Of a DNA stretch of 28,002 nucleotides, positions 7,401 to 15,321 are shown piece by piece. How positions within the stretch are numbered: the stretch's first letter is position 1; each line of letters opens with the position of its first letter. A program made the position numbers and the translations under genes. Below the pieces are notes generated by a model. The model did not search any database and was not told the origin of the DNA. It saw only the letters and a list, made by a program, of their open reading frames with translations. The DNA comes from Candidatus Latescibacterota bacterium (lineage in GTDB: Bacteria > Latescibacterota > UBA2968 > GCA-2709665): the NCBI GenBank assembly GCA_012271065.1, contig JAAXHE010000094.1:4763-32764 (forward strand), written 5' to 3'.

Positions 7401-7981
7401 TTGTCCCGGATCTGGTGGGTCTGGACGTCCCCCCGGGCACGTACAGGATGGAGGTGCAGGTCAAGGACAGGTTGTCCGGACGGCAGGGTCGGTACCGCCA
7501 GGAAGTGGTTATCGACAACTACGACAGGGAATTCCTGCAGTTAAGTGAGTTGCAGTTGGCCTATACGGTAGCGGAGTCGGACGAAGCGGGAAAATTCAGG
7601 AAGGGCGGTCTCCGCGTTATTCCGATACCTACGCGTACATTTGGCCGGGAACAGGGCGTATTCGTCTATTATGAAATTTACCGCCTGAAGAAAGACGAAT
7701 TCGGGCAGACGCGGTACAAGGTCGAGTATTCAATTCGACCCAGGGGCGTCCAGGGGCGGAAGGCCAGGGGGGTCGTCTCGCAATTGGTGCGTGTGCTCAC
7801 CGGCAAGAAGCAGGAACTTGCGGTTGGATACGAGCAGATTGGCAATTCGGAGTCGGAAGAGGTTTACATGGAGCTGGATCTGAAATCCACAAAGCCCGGA
7901 CATTATATTCTGGAAATCGACGTGACCGATCTGAACAGCGGGTTGACATCCAGCAGAGAGACCGGATTCTACGTTCAATGA
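4460..7981 (+). CDS. Exported TPR protein with GWxTD domain
   Basis: Large protein of 1173 residues. I place the start at GTG 4460 because GGAGGAG (4446-4452) is seven bases upstream. The N-terminus then carries basic residues, a hydrophobic core and a signal-peptidase-like site (SALPVQA before ESDNRR). Residues 35-135 include a propeller-like strand motif (LGWSADGRRLFY). TPRs span about 380-590. Residues about 610-690 match the GWxTD family: HDPDLTTAINERLLEHYRRV then RGEVYIRFGEPD, but the namesake GWxTD is replaced by PWDRR. A mainly beta C-terminus (to 1173) contains YYEIYRLKKDEFGQTRYKVE, as in family members. GWxTD proteins occur in Acidobacteria and FCB-related phyla and are mostly uncharacterised. 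Residues about 140-165 are encoded by a repeat-like insert. Likely periplasmic; role unknown. Confidence 0.85.
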   Translation: MSRSRNMPIDSIARRLVTACWFLAGSALPVQAESDNRRIWTAFYENGQAALTEVWSEDAVGTERKLGAFPGRPGQLGWSADGRRLFYRDRPLRDYRLSGLGQAVAPMVERQVWEVMVNGTVVRRPGEVEFGRLDVEWVSACLRLPVRHRTQTGRARRGREAQNGGPGNGPNRSLSGVERAMMTVKLAYGSLHQWDFRQAQLLYRDAAQQFEAMARGRLLYSKPAMAYAKLLAHRSRMASSEGARWVGRENLSAIGEMIREYRRLHNGNSPVNLEVLMASARAGGLDEAEERILKRMFRSPEDQKQRPISYFYRSVAADGEAMVISPYHRGRLLELVRQGDGFKVVDRAAGEAQVDSLLAVGSRALEKDASAAVPVLQVVTLMAPGSARGHSRLGYAYLKSKNPDAALRSFERAVRLDHRLAEAYNGLGQVFETRPKARYDAIRYYTKALQYNRDYLEARFNIARLRRSLQEHDAKYDIEKVIDIDPTYAPAYLLLGEWYEVHEEDFERAALLYARYMTLKPDDPEGRKRLAAVYLRSRNYERIVDLLTDYVREHPDETGVMAVLAQACVQLGRLEWADRYFREYLQAATPYEQALYRDPVLLMSSEEREAYERAEGSDRVERVKRFWSAHDPDLTTAINERLLEHYRRVWYALGAYSKGKQPWDRRGEVYIRFGEPDYRSTSNMKNYNQSLKVQRVRERIARQMYGQAALQMTFMGGPVYAVRSLKSNLSGGANLGDGFAADRRVVDLSIAARNTEASRVASGGEAQRTGVAFESGVTANNELTGESLELLRFENVQMNHGALALADSPNDFAFKAVTSQDDASMVPWEVWVYTGVNGGIEITFTDEHMRGEFDYAPPPMDVRIPMQQLARFNQFNPRSVAKQAALVTPDYYKPPENKLPLEFYYDLANFREDERGAGSILEVYFGAPYKLGKYSRDDDETEMFLERSVALNNPRTGAVYRRQGNLVYRGGGDLTGMRGGFVPDLVGLDVPPGTYRMEVQVKDRLSGRQGRYRQEVVIDNYDREFLQLSELQLAYTVAESDEAGKFRKGGLRVIPIPTRTFGREQGVFVYYEIYRLKKDEFGQTRYKVEYSIRPRGVQGRKARGVVSQLVRVLTGKKQELAVGYEQIGNSESEEVYMELDLKSTKPGHYILEIDVTDLNSGLTSSRETGFYVQ
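4877..4919. repeat. Palindromic element inserted in the GWxTD reading frame
   Basis: GCCTGCCTGCGCCTGCCTGT, then GCGTCACCGC, then ACGCAGACAGGCC form an imperfect stem-loop with the same CTGCC...GCAGACAGG signature as the intergenic elements at 621-650 and 3514-3534. It reads through as an Arg-rich stretch (ACLRLPVRHRTQTGRARRGR) between two otherwise ordinary segments, like a Rickettsia-type in-frame palindromic element. Confidence 0.55.
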
Positions 7982-7986
7982 GTAAG

Positions 7987-8021
7987 AGCGAGGAGAGAGA
8001 GCAGAAAGCGAGGAGAGAGAG
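7987..8021 (+). repeat. Short tandem purine repeat
   Basis: GCGAGGAGAGAGAG occurs twice, 21 bases apart, directly after the GWxTD stop codon. The purine-rich run has no evident gene or terminator structure. Confidence 0.5.
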
Positions 8022-8045
8022 AAGATCAAAGGCGAAAAAGGGGGG

Positions 8046-8139
8046 CGCCCACAAGGGACGCCCCTAAACGGTAAGGGGCAAACAATTCGCTATGTAGCAG
8101 GATGTTTAATTGAAATTGCAGGGGCGTCCCTTGTGGGCG
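8046..8139. repeat. Perfect 20-bp inverted repeat, GGGGCG family
   Basis: CGCCCACAAGGGACGCCCCT (8046-8065) and AGGGGCGTCCCTTGTGGGCG (8120-8139) are exact reverse complements separated by 54 bases. A related single copy lies at 9671-9698. The two arms fill the gap between the GWxTD gene and the toroid protein. They could be two independent insertions in opposite orientation or the ends of one small element. Confidence 0.8.
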
Positions 8140-8161
8140 GCCGTCCGTAGCGGAGGCATCC

Positions 8162-9502
8162 GTGAACACGCGCACCGCGCCTTTTGTTCTTGAGGAAATG
8201 GTCGAAAGGTTCGCAGGCTATGACCGGTCGCAAAATCGGGGCAGAGGACAGGCCGACGTACCGGACTCCGGGAGCCTGGGATGGGGCGAAAGCGGCTTCC
8301 TGGATGCATACGTGAAATTGTACGAATCAACCGGAGACGAGGGGTGGCTGGAAAAGATCGTGAAGCATTTCGACCGGATGATCGGAACCAGCCAGGACCA
8401 CTTTGCCGACGGGCATGCAACCTGGGTTACCCCGACCTATTCGGTGGCGCTGGTGAGAACGGGATCGATGCACAACCGGGGAACAGCCCGGATAACACCT
8501 GGAGAGGATCGGGTGTGGGTTATCCGAGGCGGCGACATGGCGAGGAATTGCATTCGAGTCGTGGAGGTCCTCCCTGGACGGCGGTACGTCGTCCAGGAGT
8601 ATGGAACACGGAAGGAGTTGGCCGGCGGCCGCTTTCGGCCGGGCGCAACGTTGAACGGTTTTGCGCCGTTCAAGATACGCATTGAAGGCGCCGCGCGGGC
8701 CGGTGACCGGTTCTGGGTGCAGGTCTTCGCGGGTGAGCCGCTGGAGTATATCGTCCACCAGGGGATGTTCCTGCATCCCGTAAGCCGCTTTGTCGAGCAC
8801 GTTCTGAAGAATGACCGGCTGAAGACCGGGTTCGGAACCAGCGCCCGGACGTATCTTCGCTTCATTGGAAAGCAGATTGCCGACAAGCACGAACGCGACT
8901 GGGTGGACGCGTCCCCTTCCTCAGGCGGATACCGGTTTTCCCCGTGGATGACGGAGCGGTTTCCGAACCGGATTATGCCGCACAATCAGTATCTCGCGCT
9001 GGGCCGGGCTTACCTGTGTTTGCAGAGCGTATCCCGGAAACGCCTGTTTGCGGATCGGGCGCAGCGGATGGCGAAGCATTTCAAGCGGCACCTGTGGAAA
9101 ACAGGTCGGGCATATACATGGTACTATTGGGACTGGATCGAAGGCGGCGTACCCGGGCACAGCGCCATTGAAGACACCAGCCACGGGCGCATCGACGTCG
9201 GATTCGCAATTGATGCCTGCCGGAGCGGCGTCGTATTCAACAACGCCGATATGAAGCGGTTCGCGCATACCCTGCTGGACCAGATGTGGAACGGGTCGGT
9301 GGACGATCCCGTGATCGGCGGACGCGTTGATCGTAAAGAAGGGGACAGTACGCCGTGTGCGGACTGGATCGATCTGTGCCAGTGGAATCCGCAGGTCTGG
9401 GACGTCATGTGGGCCGTCTTCCGTAAAGCCGGAGAACCCGTAGAGATGATCCCGTCCATTCTTCAGGGATGGCGCAGGCTGGGGGAAGGCGGTAAGAGGT
9501 AA
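8162..9502 (+). CDS. Alpha/alpha-toroid (six-hairpin glycosidase-like) protein
   Basis: 446-residue protein, probably a carbohydrate-active alpha/alpha toroid, though no specific family is certain. The helical repeats (GWGESGFLDAYVKLYESTGD, then DEGWLEKIVKHFDRMI) and the C-terminal IEDTSHGRIDVGFAIDACRS, with a conserved-looking D-T-S-H-G-R-I-D turn, recall six-hairpin glycosidase and lyase-type folds. A beta-rich insert sits at about 115-200. No signal peptide is visible, so it may be cytoplasmic, unless the true start is elsewhere. The GTG start at 8162 has GGAGG five bases upstream. It lies between members of a GC-rich repeat family. Enzymatic activity is not deducible from the sequence. 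Confidence 0.7.
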   Translation: MNTRTAPFVLEEMVERFAGYDRSQNRGRGQADVPDSGSLGWGESGFLDAYVKLYESTGDEGWLEKIVKHFDRMIGTSQDHFADGHATWVTPTYSVALVRTGSMHNRGTARITPGEDRVWVIRGGDMARNCIRVVEVLPGRRYVVQEYGTRKELAGGRFRPGATLNGFAPFKIRIEGAARAGDRFWVQVFAGEPLEYIVHQGMFLHPVSRFVEHVLKNDRLKTGFGTSARTYLRFIGKQIADKHERDWVDASPSSGGYRFSPWMTERFPNRIMPHNQYLALGRAYLCLQSVSRKRLFADRAQRMAKHFKRHLWKTGRAYTWYYWDWIEGGVPGHSAIEDTSHGRIDVGFAIDACRSGVVFNNADMKRFAHTLLDQMWNGSVDDPVIGGRVDRKEGDSTPCADWIDLCQWNPQVWDVMWAVFRKAGEPVEMIPSILQGWRRLGEGGKR

Positions 9503-9596
9503 GACGTTAGCCGGGAGAAGGATTTGATGCCCCTTCTGTGATAATTCCCGGTCTTTTGACTTCAGGGGAACTGGATTGGGCGATCGATGATCTGAA

Positions 9597-9625
9597 GGTC
9601 GAGCGGACATTCCTGTCTGCTCACG
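9597..9625. repeat. Possible dispersed repeat fragment
   Basis: The segment around GTCGAGCGGACATTCCTGTC translates as VERTFLSAH. A diverged counterpart in the opposite orientation near 16105-16140 translates as RVEETLLSAL. This pattern resembles a non-coding repeat that shows up as spurious peptide in many annotations; that last point is from memory. Confidence 0.35.
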
Positions 9626-9670
9626 TAGATCTTGCGCAATGCGAAAAGCGGAAGAGGCGCCGTGTCCGTT

Positions 9671-9698
9671 GTAGGGGCGCCCCTTGTGGGTGCCCGCC
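9671..9698. repeat. GTAGGGGCG-type repeat
   Basis: GTAGGGGCGCCCCTTGTGGG, then TGCCCGCC. It matches the arms of the inverted repeat at 8046-8139 at most positions and shares its opening with 4411-4432. It sits 38 bases before the beta-barrel gene. Confidence 0.65.
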
Positions 9699-9735
9699 TT
9701 TCGCTCGCAGTCATTTCGGAAAAAGGAGATATATT

Positions 9736-10374
9736 GTGACGAAAATGTTGTCGATTTTTATCGCGGTACAGTTGTTGGCCGGCGGATGGGCGGGCAGCGC
9801 CAGTGCGCAGCAGAAGCCGATCTATTTTGTCACGGCGGGAATCGCCGCGCCCGCGTCCATTTCCGTATCCGAATTCTGGTTTCCCGGTATCGGTGCAGGG
9901 GCCGGCATCGAGTATTTCATACACCCCAGCGTGGCCGTACAGGGCAGGTTGGGTTATGCTCGTTTCGGACTGGATGAGGGCAAGTTCAAGGCGGAAAACG
10001 AAGCGCTCGAAGTGTTAATCGCCACATCCGGTGGAGAAAAACACCTCTTCAGCGCATTCGCCAGTTTGAAATATACGAAGACAATCGATTCGGACGACGT
10101 GGATGTTCGGGCGGTACCGTATGCGGTTGGCGGGATCGGCATCCTGTCGTATTCGGAAACGGATATACACGGAACGGAGATTGGCGGCGTAGAGATACAA
10201 GTGCCGGGGCAATCCGGAACCGGGTTTGCGATAAACGCGGGCGCGGGGATCGACATCCTGCTGACCGATCGCGTACATCTCTTTGTCGAAGGGCGGTTTG
10301 AAGTCGGATTCACGTCGGGAGAGCGGGGCAGCACCCAGCTCTTCCCCGCTCGCGTCGGGATTTCCTTTGAATAA
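9736..10374 (+). CDS. Outer-membrane beta-barrel protein
   Basis: 212-residue exported protein. The GTG at 9736 is chosen because AAGGAG (9723-9728) is seven bases upstream and translation from it gives a clean signal peptide: MTKMLSIFIAVQLLAGGWAG then SASA before QQKPIY. The longer in-frame ORF from 9538 would place repeat-derived residues before the signal and is rejected. The mature part alternates hydrophobic and polar residues with Gly and aromatics (AAVQGRLGYARFGL, GGIGILSYSETDI, NAGAGIDILLTDRVHLFVEG) and ends in strand VGISFE, as in small 8-stranded OmpA/OmpW-like barrels. Most likely located in the outer membrane; ligand or partner unknown. The next gene starts eight bases after its stop, so the two may be cotranscribed. 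Confidence 0.8.
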   Translation: MTKMLSIFIAVQLLAGGWAGSASAQQKPIYFVTAGIAAPASISVSEFWFPGIGAGAGIEYFIHPSVAVQGRLGYARFGLDEGKFKAENEALEVLIATSGGEKHLFSAFASLKYTKTIDSDDVDVRAVPYAVGGIGILSYSETDIHGTEIGGVEIQVPGQSGTGFAINAGAGIDILLTDRVHLFVEGRFEVGFTSGERGSTQLFPARVGISFE

Positions 10375-10382
10375 ACCTGCGG

Positions 10383-13025
10383 ATGGGTGGCTCGGCATTT
10401 GTAATACGGTTATCGCCAGCCCCGGCGGACGAACCGAATGCAAGGGTGGATAGCGATTTGAAGCGGCCTGAGGGACGAGAGCGGACCGGATGGCCCCTGG
10501 ACGTGTCGGCCCTGCTGGCGTTGCTGGCGGGGCTGTTGATTTTATTCCAGTATGTGACGCTGGATAAGTTCGGCGTTCTCCGACCGGGCCTGAGATATCA
10601 AAGTTTTCAGGGGTTTCTCTCCGTCGTATCGCGGTTTTTGGATTTCGGCGCCGCAGATGCATCGCTGCTGCTGCTTATTCTCTCGGTGGGAATACTCCTG
10701 ATTGGTATGGAGTGGCGCCGGCGGCGCCTCTCGGTGTTTTTCGAACATGTATTCGCAAGCGAAAGGCGAACGGTCGTGTTCCTTGTTTTGGGGAGCCTGA
10801 TTCTGGTTCGCTTTTATTTTGCCAAGGGGGAATTCGCGCATGGCGCCGACACGCATCTGCATGTGACCTACGCCTGGCTGGCAGCAACGTCAATGACGCA
10901 GGGTGAGGTCCCGATCTGGACGCACTATTTCTGCAACGGCACGCCCTACCTGCAGTTTTACGGCTTCCTGTTCTACTACCTGGTCGGGCTGGTGAATCTT
11001 GCGCTTCAGGCGCCGTTCTTGTCGATCAAATTCGTGCTTGGCGCCGCCCATGCGCTGTCCGGGCTTGGCGTATATCTTTTCGTGAGGCGATTGACCGGGT
11101 CGCGACAGGCTGGATTCGTGGCGGGGCTCGCGTACGTGTTGAGTTTCTGGCATACGCAGCAGGTCCTCATAATGGGCAGGCTGCCGCTGTCGCTGTTCTA
11201 CGCCCTGCTCCCGTTGCCGTTTTTCTTCTGGGAGGGGCTTCGGAATCATCCGAATCGGCTGGCCCAGGCCATTGGCGGCGGTATCGCGCTGGGATGTCTG
11301 CACGTTACGCATCCCGGTTACGGCTTCTGGGCAACGTTTTTTCTGATGTTGTACGCAGTCGTCAGGTACCGGATGACCAGAAGCGAAGATACGCCTTTTT
11401 CAATCCGGCACGGCTTGCTGCTTTTCGGCGGGGGCACGTTGCTGGGCGCTTATTTGACGGTTCCGATGTATCTGGAACGGGGATTGACGGGGCTTCACGC
11501 CGGGTTCTATATGTCCGACTTTCCGGCGCCCACCTGGCGGCATCTACTGCTCTGGTCCAATTATCGGTTCCGGCTTTTTCAGGCGCAGGACCACTGGTAC
11601 GGCGGATACCTCGGGATGAGTCTGGTCGCGATTGCGTTGTGGGGATTGGTACGGATTGTTCGGAGCGAAAGGGTTGAAGTGCGGGCTTCGGGACTTCCGA
11701 TCGGCATCTGCCTGATTGGCTCGCTGCTGCTGGTATTCGGTTACCGGTGGCCGGTCCTCAAGTCCCTCGGGGTGGTGCAGGCGATGAACGCCTCTCGCTA
11801 CCTGCTGTTTGTGGTGTTTTTTGTCGCCGTGCTGGTGGGTTTGTTTGCGGCCGCGCGGGCGGCCGGGCGGAAACGACCCGTCGGAGTCTTCGTGGCAATT
11901 CTCGTGGTGGTCCTGGCGGACCTGGGGCCAACCACCTTCCAGCAGCCCTACCGTTCTCCCGGCCTGGCGTCCAAAATCGGTCCACGCGCTTTGCAGGACC
12001 TGCGGCGGGATCCGAACGCCTGGCCGGTTGCGAAGCCGCTGCCCTTACAGCATCATCCCGTTTACAGACGGTTCCGGGAAGAACTTGCAACCTATGAGGA
12101 TGGGCAGCTACCGTCCTATCGCCTGTTCCATACGACCCATAAGATCTATTACCACTTCATCATTCCCTGGTTGGCCCTCCGGACGGGCCTGGCGACGCCC
12201 CTGGATACGTTCACGCAGTACCCGCTTTCGGTGCCGGCATTTGTCCGGCGTTTCCAGGATATGCTTCACCTGTCGCTGCAGCGACTGGAAGAAGGGGCTG
12301 GCCTGAACGAGATGCCGGGATACGATATCATCCGCGCGGGATTTTTCCTGATGAACACCCGCCACCTGCTGTATTCAGATTCTGAACGGGACCAGATCTT
12401 TCATGAAGAGTTCCCCGAAGCCAGTCCCGTCGTCGTCTCGTCGAAAATCTCCGGATGGCCCTATCCGGTTCGTGAACTGGACCGGGCGCGCGCCCGGTCC
12501 GGGTCGGACGTGGATGAACGGGAAGCGCGCAGAATGCAGAGCCTCGCATTGAGCAACTTCGTGAAATTGCTGCGCGCCATGAACGTCGACGTAGGGAACC
12601 GTACGTGCACGCAGATTCTTGTGATGGACGGACACGTGAAGGAAGACCTCGGCACGTCGCCGCGGGTGGAGGTCCTGGCGCATCGGGTTTGGAACCAGCG
12701 GGTCGAATTGGTCGTGCGCGCCAGCGCGGCCTGTTTCGCGCGGCTGGCGTACACGGCCTATCCCCATCAGCGGATCACCCTGAATGGCCGCGACCTGCGG
12801 CCGTACACGACGGCCGGTCGATTTGTGGCGCTGAAACTCGGTCCTGGCGAGAGCCGGATTGTACTGGAACCCACGCTTTCGCCGCTGCGGTTCGCCCTGC
12901 TGATCGTTGACGTCGTCCTGCTGCTGGCCGCGGCGGTGGTATTGGCGGGTCCCCGGATCAAACTACGGACATCGCGGAACGCTGCGGGCGGAACCGAACG
13001 CGACCGGGTTCTTTCCCGGAGATAA
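10383..13025 (+). CDS. Polytopic membrane protein, YfhO/PF10131-like
   Basis: 880-residue membrane protein with at least ten predicted spans between residues about 40 and 500, a soluble region at about 500-840 and a final span near 835-860. HGADTHLHVTYAWLAATSM, GEVPIW and GTPYLQFYGFLFYYLVG (about 152-203) match the 6-pyruvoyl-tetrahydropterin-synthase-related membrane domain (PF10131) and YfhO-like GT-C fold proteins: an acidic residue after the first long span, then a Pro/aromatic loop. The C-terminal LAYTAYPHQRITLNGRDLRP and FVALKLGPGESRIVLEPT recall the YfhO C-terminal beta domain. A role in glycosylating envelope polymers is inferred. The ATG at 10383 lacks a good Shine-Dalgarno, so an internal start (e.g. 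GTG 10446) is possible. Confidence 0.75.
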   Translation: MGGSAFVIRLSPAPADEPNARVDSDLKRPEGRERTGWPLDVSALLALLAGLLILFQYVTLDKFGVLRPGLRYQSFQGFLSVVSRFLDFGAADASLLLLILSVGILLIGMEWRRRRLSVFFEHVFASERRTVVFLVLGSLILVRFYFAKGEFAHGADTHLHVTYAWLAATSMTQGEVPIWTHYFCNGTPYLQFYGFLFYYLVGLVNLALQAPFLSIKFVLGAAHALSGLGVYLFVRRLTGSRQAGFVAGLAYVLSFWHTQQVLIMGRLPLSLFYALLPLPFFFWEGLRNHPNRLAQAIGGGIALGCLHVTHPGYGFWATFFLMLYAVVRYRMTRSEDTPFSIRHGLLLFGGGTLLGAYLTVPMYLERGLTGLHAGFYMSDFPAPTWRHLLLWSNYRFRLFQAQDHWYGGYLGMSLVAIALWGLVRIVRSERVEVRASGLPIGICLIGSLLLVFGYRWPVLKSLGVVQAMNASRYLLFVVFFVAVLVGLFAAARAAGRKRPVGVFVAILVVVLADLGPTTFQQPYRSPGLASKIGPRALQDLRRDPNAWPVAKPLPLQHHPVYRRFREELATYEDGQLPSYRLFHTTHKIYYHFIIPWLALRTGLATPLDTFTQYPLSVPAFVRRFQDMLHLSLQRLEEGAGLNEMPGYDIIRAGFFLMNTRHLLYSDSERDQIFHEEFPEASPVVVSSKISGWPYPVRELDRARARSGSDVDEREARRMQSLALSNFVKLLRAMNVDVGNRTCTQILVMDGHVKEDLGTSPRVEVLAHRVWNQRVELVVRASAACFARLAYTAYPHQRITLNGRDLRPYTTAGRFVALKLGPGESRIVLEPTLSPLRFALLIVDVVLLLAAAVVLAGPRIKLRTSRNAAGGTERDRVLSRR
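12479..12500. repeat. 22-bp perfect palindrome in a coding region
   Basis: The central 18 bases are ACCGGGCGCGCGCCCGGT, extended by GG and CC on either side to give 22 bases of exact two-fold symmetry. It lies inside the YfhO-like gene and encodes DRARARS. Confidence 0.8.
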
Positions 13026-13101
13026 ATCGCCGAATGGTGACAAATTGCGGGGATGTGACACCAGGTCGGAACGTGGAACTCTGCACAAAGAACGGGCGAT
13101 T

Positions 13102-15288
13102 ATGGGACGGAAAGTAGATCGAACGGATACCAGTAAGCCGATCATCGTGGCGGGTTTCTTTCTCGGCCTGCACGCTCTGTTCGCCTACTGGCAGCCGGTG
13201 TCGGTCTGGGGTGCGGATTTCCTGCGTTTTTATGATTTCGGACCGCGGCTGGTTTTCGTCCTGTTGAGTGTCGCGTTGCTCTTCCTTGCTGCTCGGGGCC
13301 GTCTGGGACGATGGGCGTCGGCCGTTTCGCGACGTCGCGACAGTGGCCCCGACTTCTGGCGTTCCGCCCTTGCGTGGGTTCTGCTTCTGTTCGGCGGCCT
13401 TCTGGTTTTCTGGAGCACGCGTTCAGTCGTGCATCTGCTCGGCGACGGGATTATGCTGATGCGCGAGCTGGACGACTTCTGGTCCGAAGTTCCGAGGACG
13501 GACCGCGCGCCGCTGACGTTCTGGATCGTCAGGGGGCTGCACCGTGCCGGTGCGTCAGCATGGCATTCCGCCGAGACCACGTATCGTATCTTCAGTTGCG
13601 TTTCCGGAATCCTTTATCTGGTTGTTGCCAGATATGCCGCACGGCTCCTGGGAAAGGACGCCCTGGAGCGATTCCTGATTCTGGCTCTGCTGCTGGGGGC
13701 AGGGTATATGCAGCTTTTTTTCGCTTATGTTGAAAATTACGCGTTTTTGTTCCCGTTTATGCTGCTATATCTGCTCCTGGGCATCCGCGTACTCAATGGC
13801 AGGTTGACGATCTGGTGGCCCGCGGCGTTGCTGGGCGTCCTGATGGCGCTCCATATAACGATGATGACGCTTGTGCCCTCCCTGCTGGCGTTGGCCATAC
13901 TCAATGGCCGGTTGGAGGGTGTCTCAGGTACAACCGGTCCCGGAAGGTTGGCAGCGAGAGCGGGGTTCGCCCTGCTGTTAAGCGCGGTCGTTTTCTTCGG
14001 CGCGCTCCTGCTGATTCAGTTCGACCTGATCGCGTATCTTCAAAAGAGACAGGGGTTTTATATCCTGAACCTGTTTGCGGAACCTGGACCCAAACAACAC
14101 TACAGGTTGTTCTCAATTGGAAAATGGGTCGACTTCGTAAATCAGTACTTCCTCGTTGCGCCGTCTTCCCTGTTGGTTCTGCTTCTGTGCCGAAGGACGA
14201 GCTGGCTGCGCGGGCCAGATCGTCAGTTTGTTCTGGTTGCCGCGCTGTTTCCCATCCTGTTTACGGTTGTCGCGAACCCCGAACTTGGCGCTTTCCGGGA
14301 TTGGGACGTTTTCGCCTTCGCGGCATTGCCCATTACGTTGTGGGCGGCGCTCACTGTAGTCCGCGAGCTTCGGGATCGGATCGTCTCAGCCAATGCCGCC
14401 GGATTGATCTGCGCGGCCGCGGTCCTGCACACGGTGTTCTGGATCGGCGTTAACGCGGACGATTCGTCCGCGGAAGCCCGTTTTTCCAGCAACATGGAAG
14501 GGGGATATCTGTCGGCGCACGCCCGGTCGCACGGATGGGAGACGCTCGCGGTATACCACAGGGATCACGGGAGGAGCGTTCAGGCGATCGGGGCGTACGA
14601 AGCGGCGGTTGAAGCCGATCCGGGATTTGCGGGCGGTTTTTACAATCTCGGCAACCTGTATTACGACTTGAAACAGTATGATCGAGCGTCGGTGTACTTT
14701 CAGAGGGTGATCGCGCTGAAGCCGGATTTCGCGGACCCCTATTACAATTTTGGAAATATGTATTACGATACAGGGAAGTACGAACGGGCAACTGGGAAAT
14801 TCGAGAAGGTGATTGAACTGAAGCCTGACTTTGCGGAAGCTCACTTCCAGATGGGCAATGCCCTGTACGGTCTGAGGAAATATGACAGGGCGGCGGGATA
14901 TTTCGAAAGGACGATCGCATTGAAGCCGCAGTTCGTCGCGGCCTATTACAATGTCGGCGACCTGTACTATAGAACGGGACAGTTCGACGCGGCGGTCGGC
15001 GCCTACCGAAAAGCGATTGCGCTGAAACCGGGTAATGCCCGGGCGCATTCGAATCTTGGGAACGCGTACCACGGTCTGGGGGACTATGAACAGGCCATAT
15101 CCGCTTACGAGCAGGCTGTGGCCCTCGACCCCGGATATGCGGAGGGGTTTTACAACCTGGGCGTTGTCTACCACACGTTAGGGGATGTGGAGAAAACCCG
15201 CACGAGTTTCCGGAAAGTTCTGGACCTGGCGCCGGAACACCCGCAAGCGCCGGCACTGAGGTCCTGGCTGGCCCTGAATCCGAAGTGA
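13102..15288 (+). CDS. GT-C-like membrane glycosyltransferase with C-terminal TPR array
   Basis: 728-residue protein. The ATG at 13102 is preferred: starting there gives a short polar N-terminus before the first span (IIVAGFFLGLHALFAYW), whereas the longer frame from 12907 overlaps the upstream gene and gives Arg/Cys-rich nonsense. Eight to eleven spans cover residues about 12-480. VHLLGDGIMLMRELDDF followed by RAPLTFWIVRGLH (about 110-140) resembles the acidic loop and R-x-P-L motif of ArnT/PMT-like GT-C enzymes. Residues about 487-722 hold about seven canonical TPRs (repeating YNLGNLYYDLKQYDRA and ALKPDFA units). The layout mirrors the TMTC-like gene at 1307, although sequence families differ. 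TPRs probably face the periplasm and bind acceptor proteins; this is inference. Confidence 0.8.
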   Translation: MGRKVDRTDTSKPIIVAGFFLGLHALFAYWQPVSVWGADFLRFYDFGPRLVFVLLSVALLFLAARGRLGRWASAVSRRRDSGPDFWRSALAWVLLLFGGLLVFWSTRSVVHLLGDGIMLMRELDDFWSEVPRTDRAPLTFWIVRGLHRAGASAWHSAETTYRIFSCVSGILYLVVARYAARLLGKDALERFLILALLLGAGYMQLFFAYVENYAFLFPFMLLYLLLGIRVLNGRLTIWWPAALLGVLMALHITMMTLVPSLLALAILNGRLEGVSGTTGPGRLAARAGFALLLSAVVFFGALLLIQFDLIAYLQKRQGFYILNLFAEPGPKQHYRLFSIGKWVDFVNQYFLVAPSSLLVLLLCRRTSWLRGPDRQFVLVAALFPILFTVVANPELGAFRDWDVFAFAALPITLWAALTVVRELRDRIVSANAAGLICAAAVLHTVFWIGVNADDSSAEARFSSNMEGGYLSAHARSHGWETLAVYHRDHGRSVQAIGAYEAAVEADPGFAGGFYNLGNLYYDLKQYDRASVYFQRVIALKPDFADPYYNFGNMYYDTGKYERATGKFEKVIELKPDFAEAHFQMGNALYGLRKYDRAAGYFERTIALKPQFVAAYYNVGDLYYRTGQFDAAVGAYRKAIALKPGNARAHSNLGNAYHGLGDYEQAISAYEQAVALDPGYAEGFYNLGVVYHTLGDVEKTRTSFRKVLDLAPEHPQAPALRSWLALNPK

Positions 15289-15321
15289 GGTCTCTCTCGC
15301 GGTGCTGTCGCCTTCCTCGCC

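Noticed and set aside
9538..9735. N-terminal extension of the beta-barrel gene
   Set aside because: It contains repeat sequence, and would put 66 residues before a clean signal peptide that has its own Shine-Dalgarno.
12907..13101. N-terminal extension of the second TPR glycosyltransferase
   Set aside because: It overlaps the upstream gene in another frame and yields a Cys/Trp/Arg-rich segment unlike any membrane protein N-terminus.
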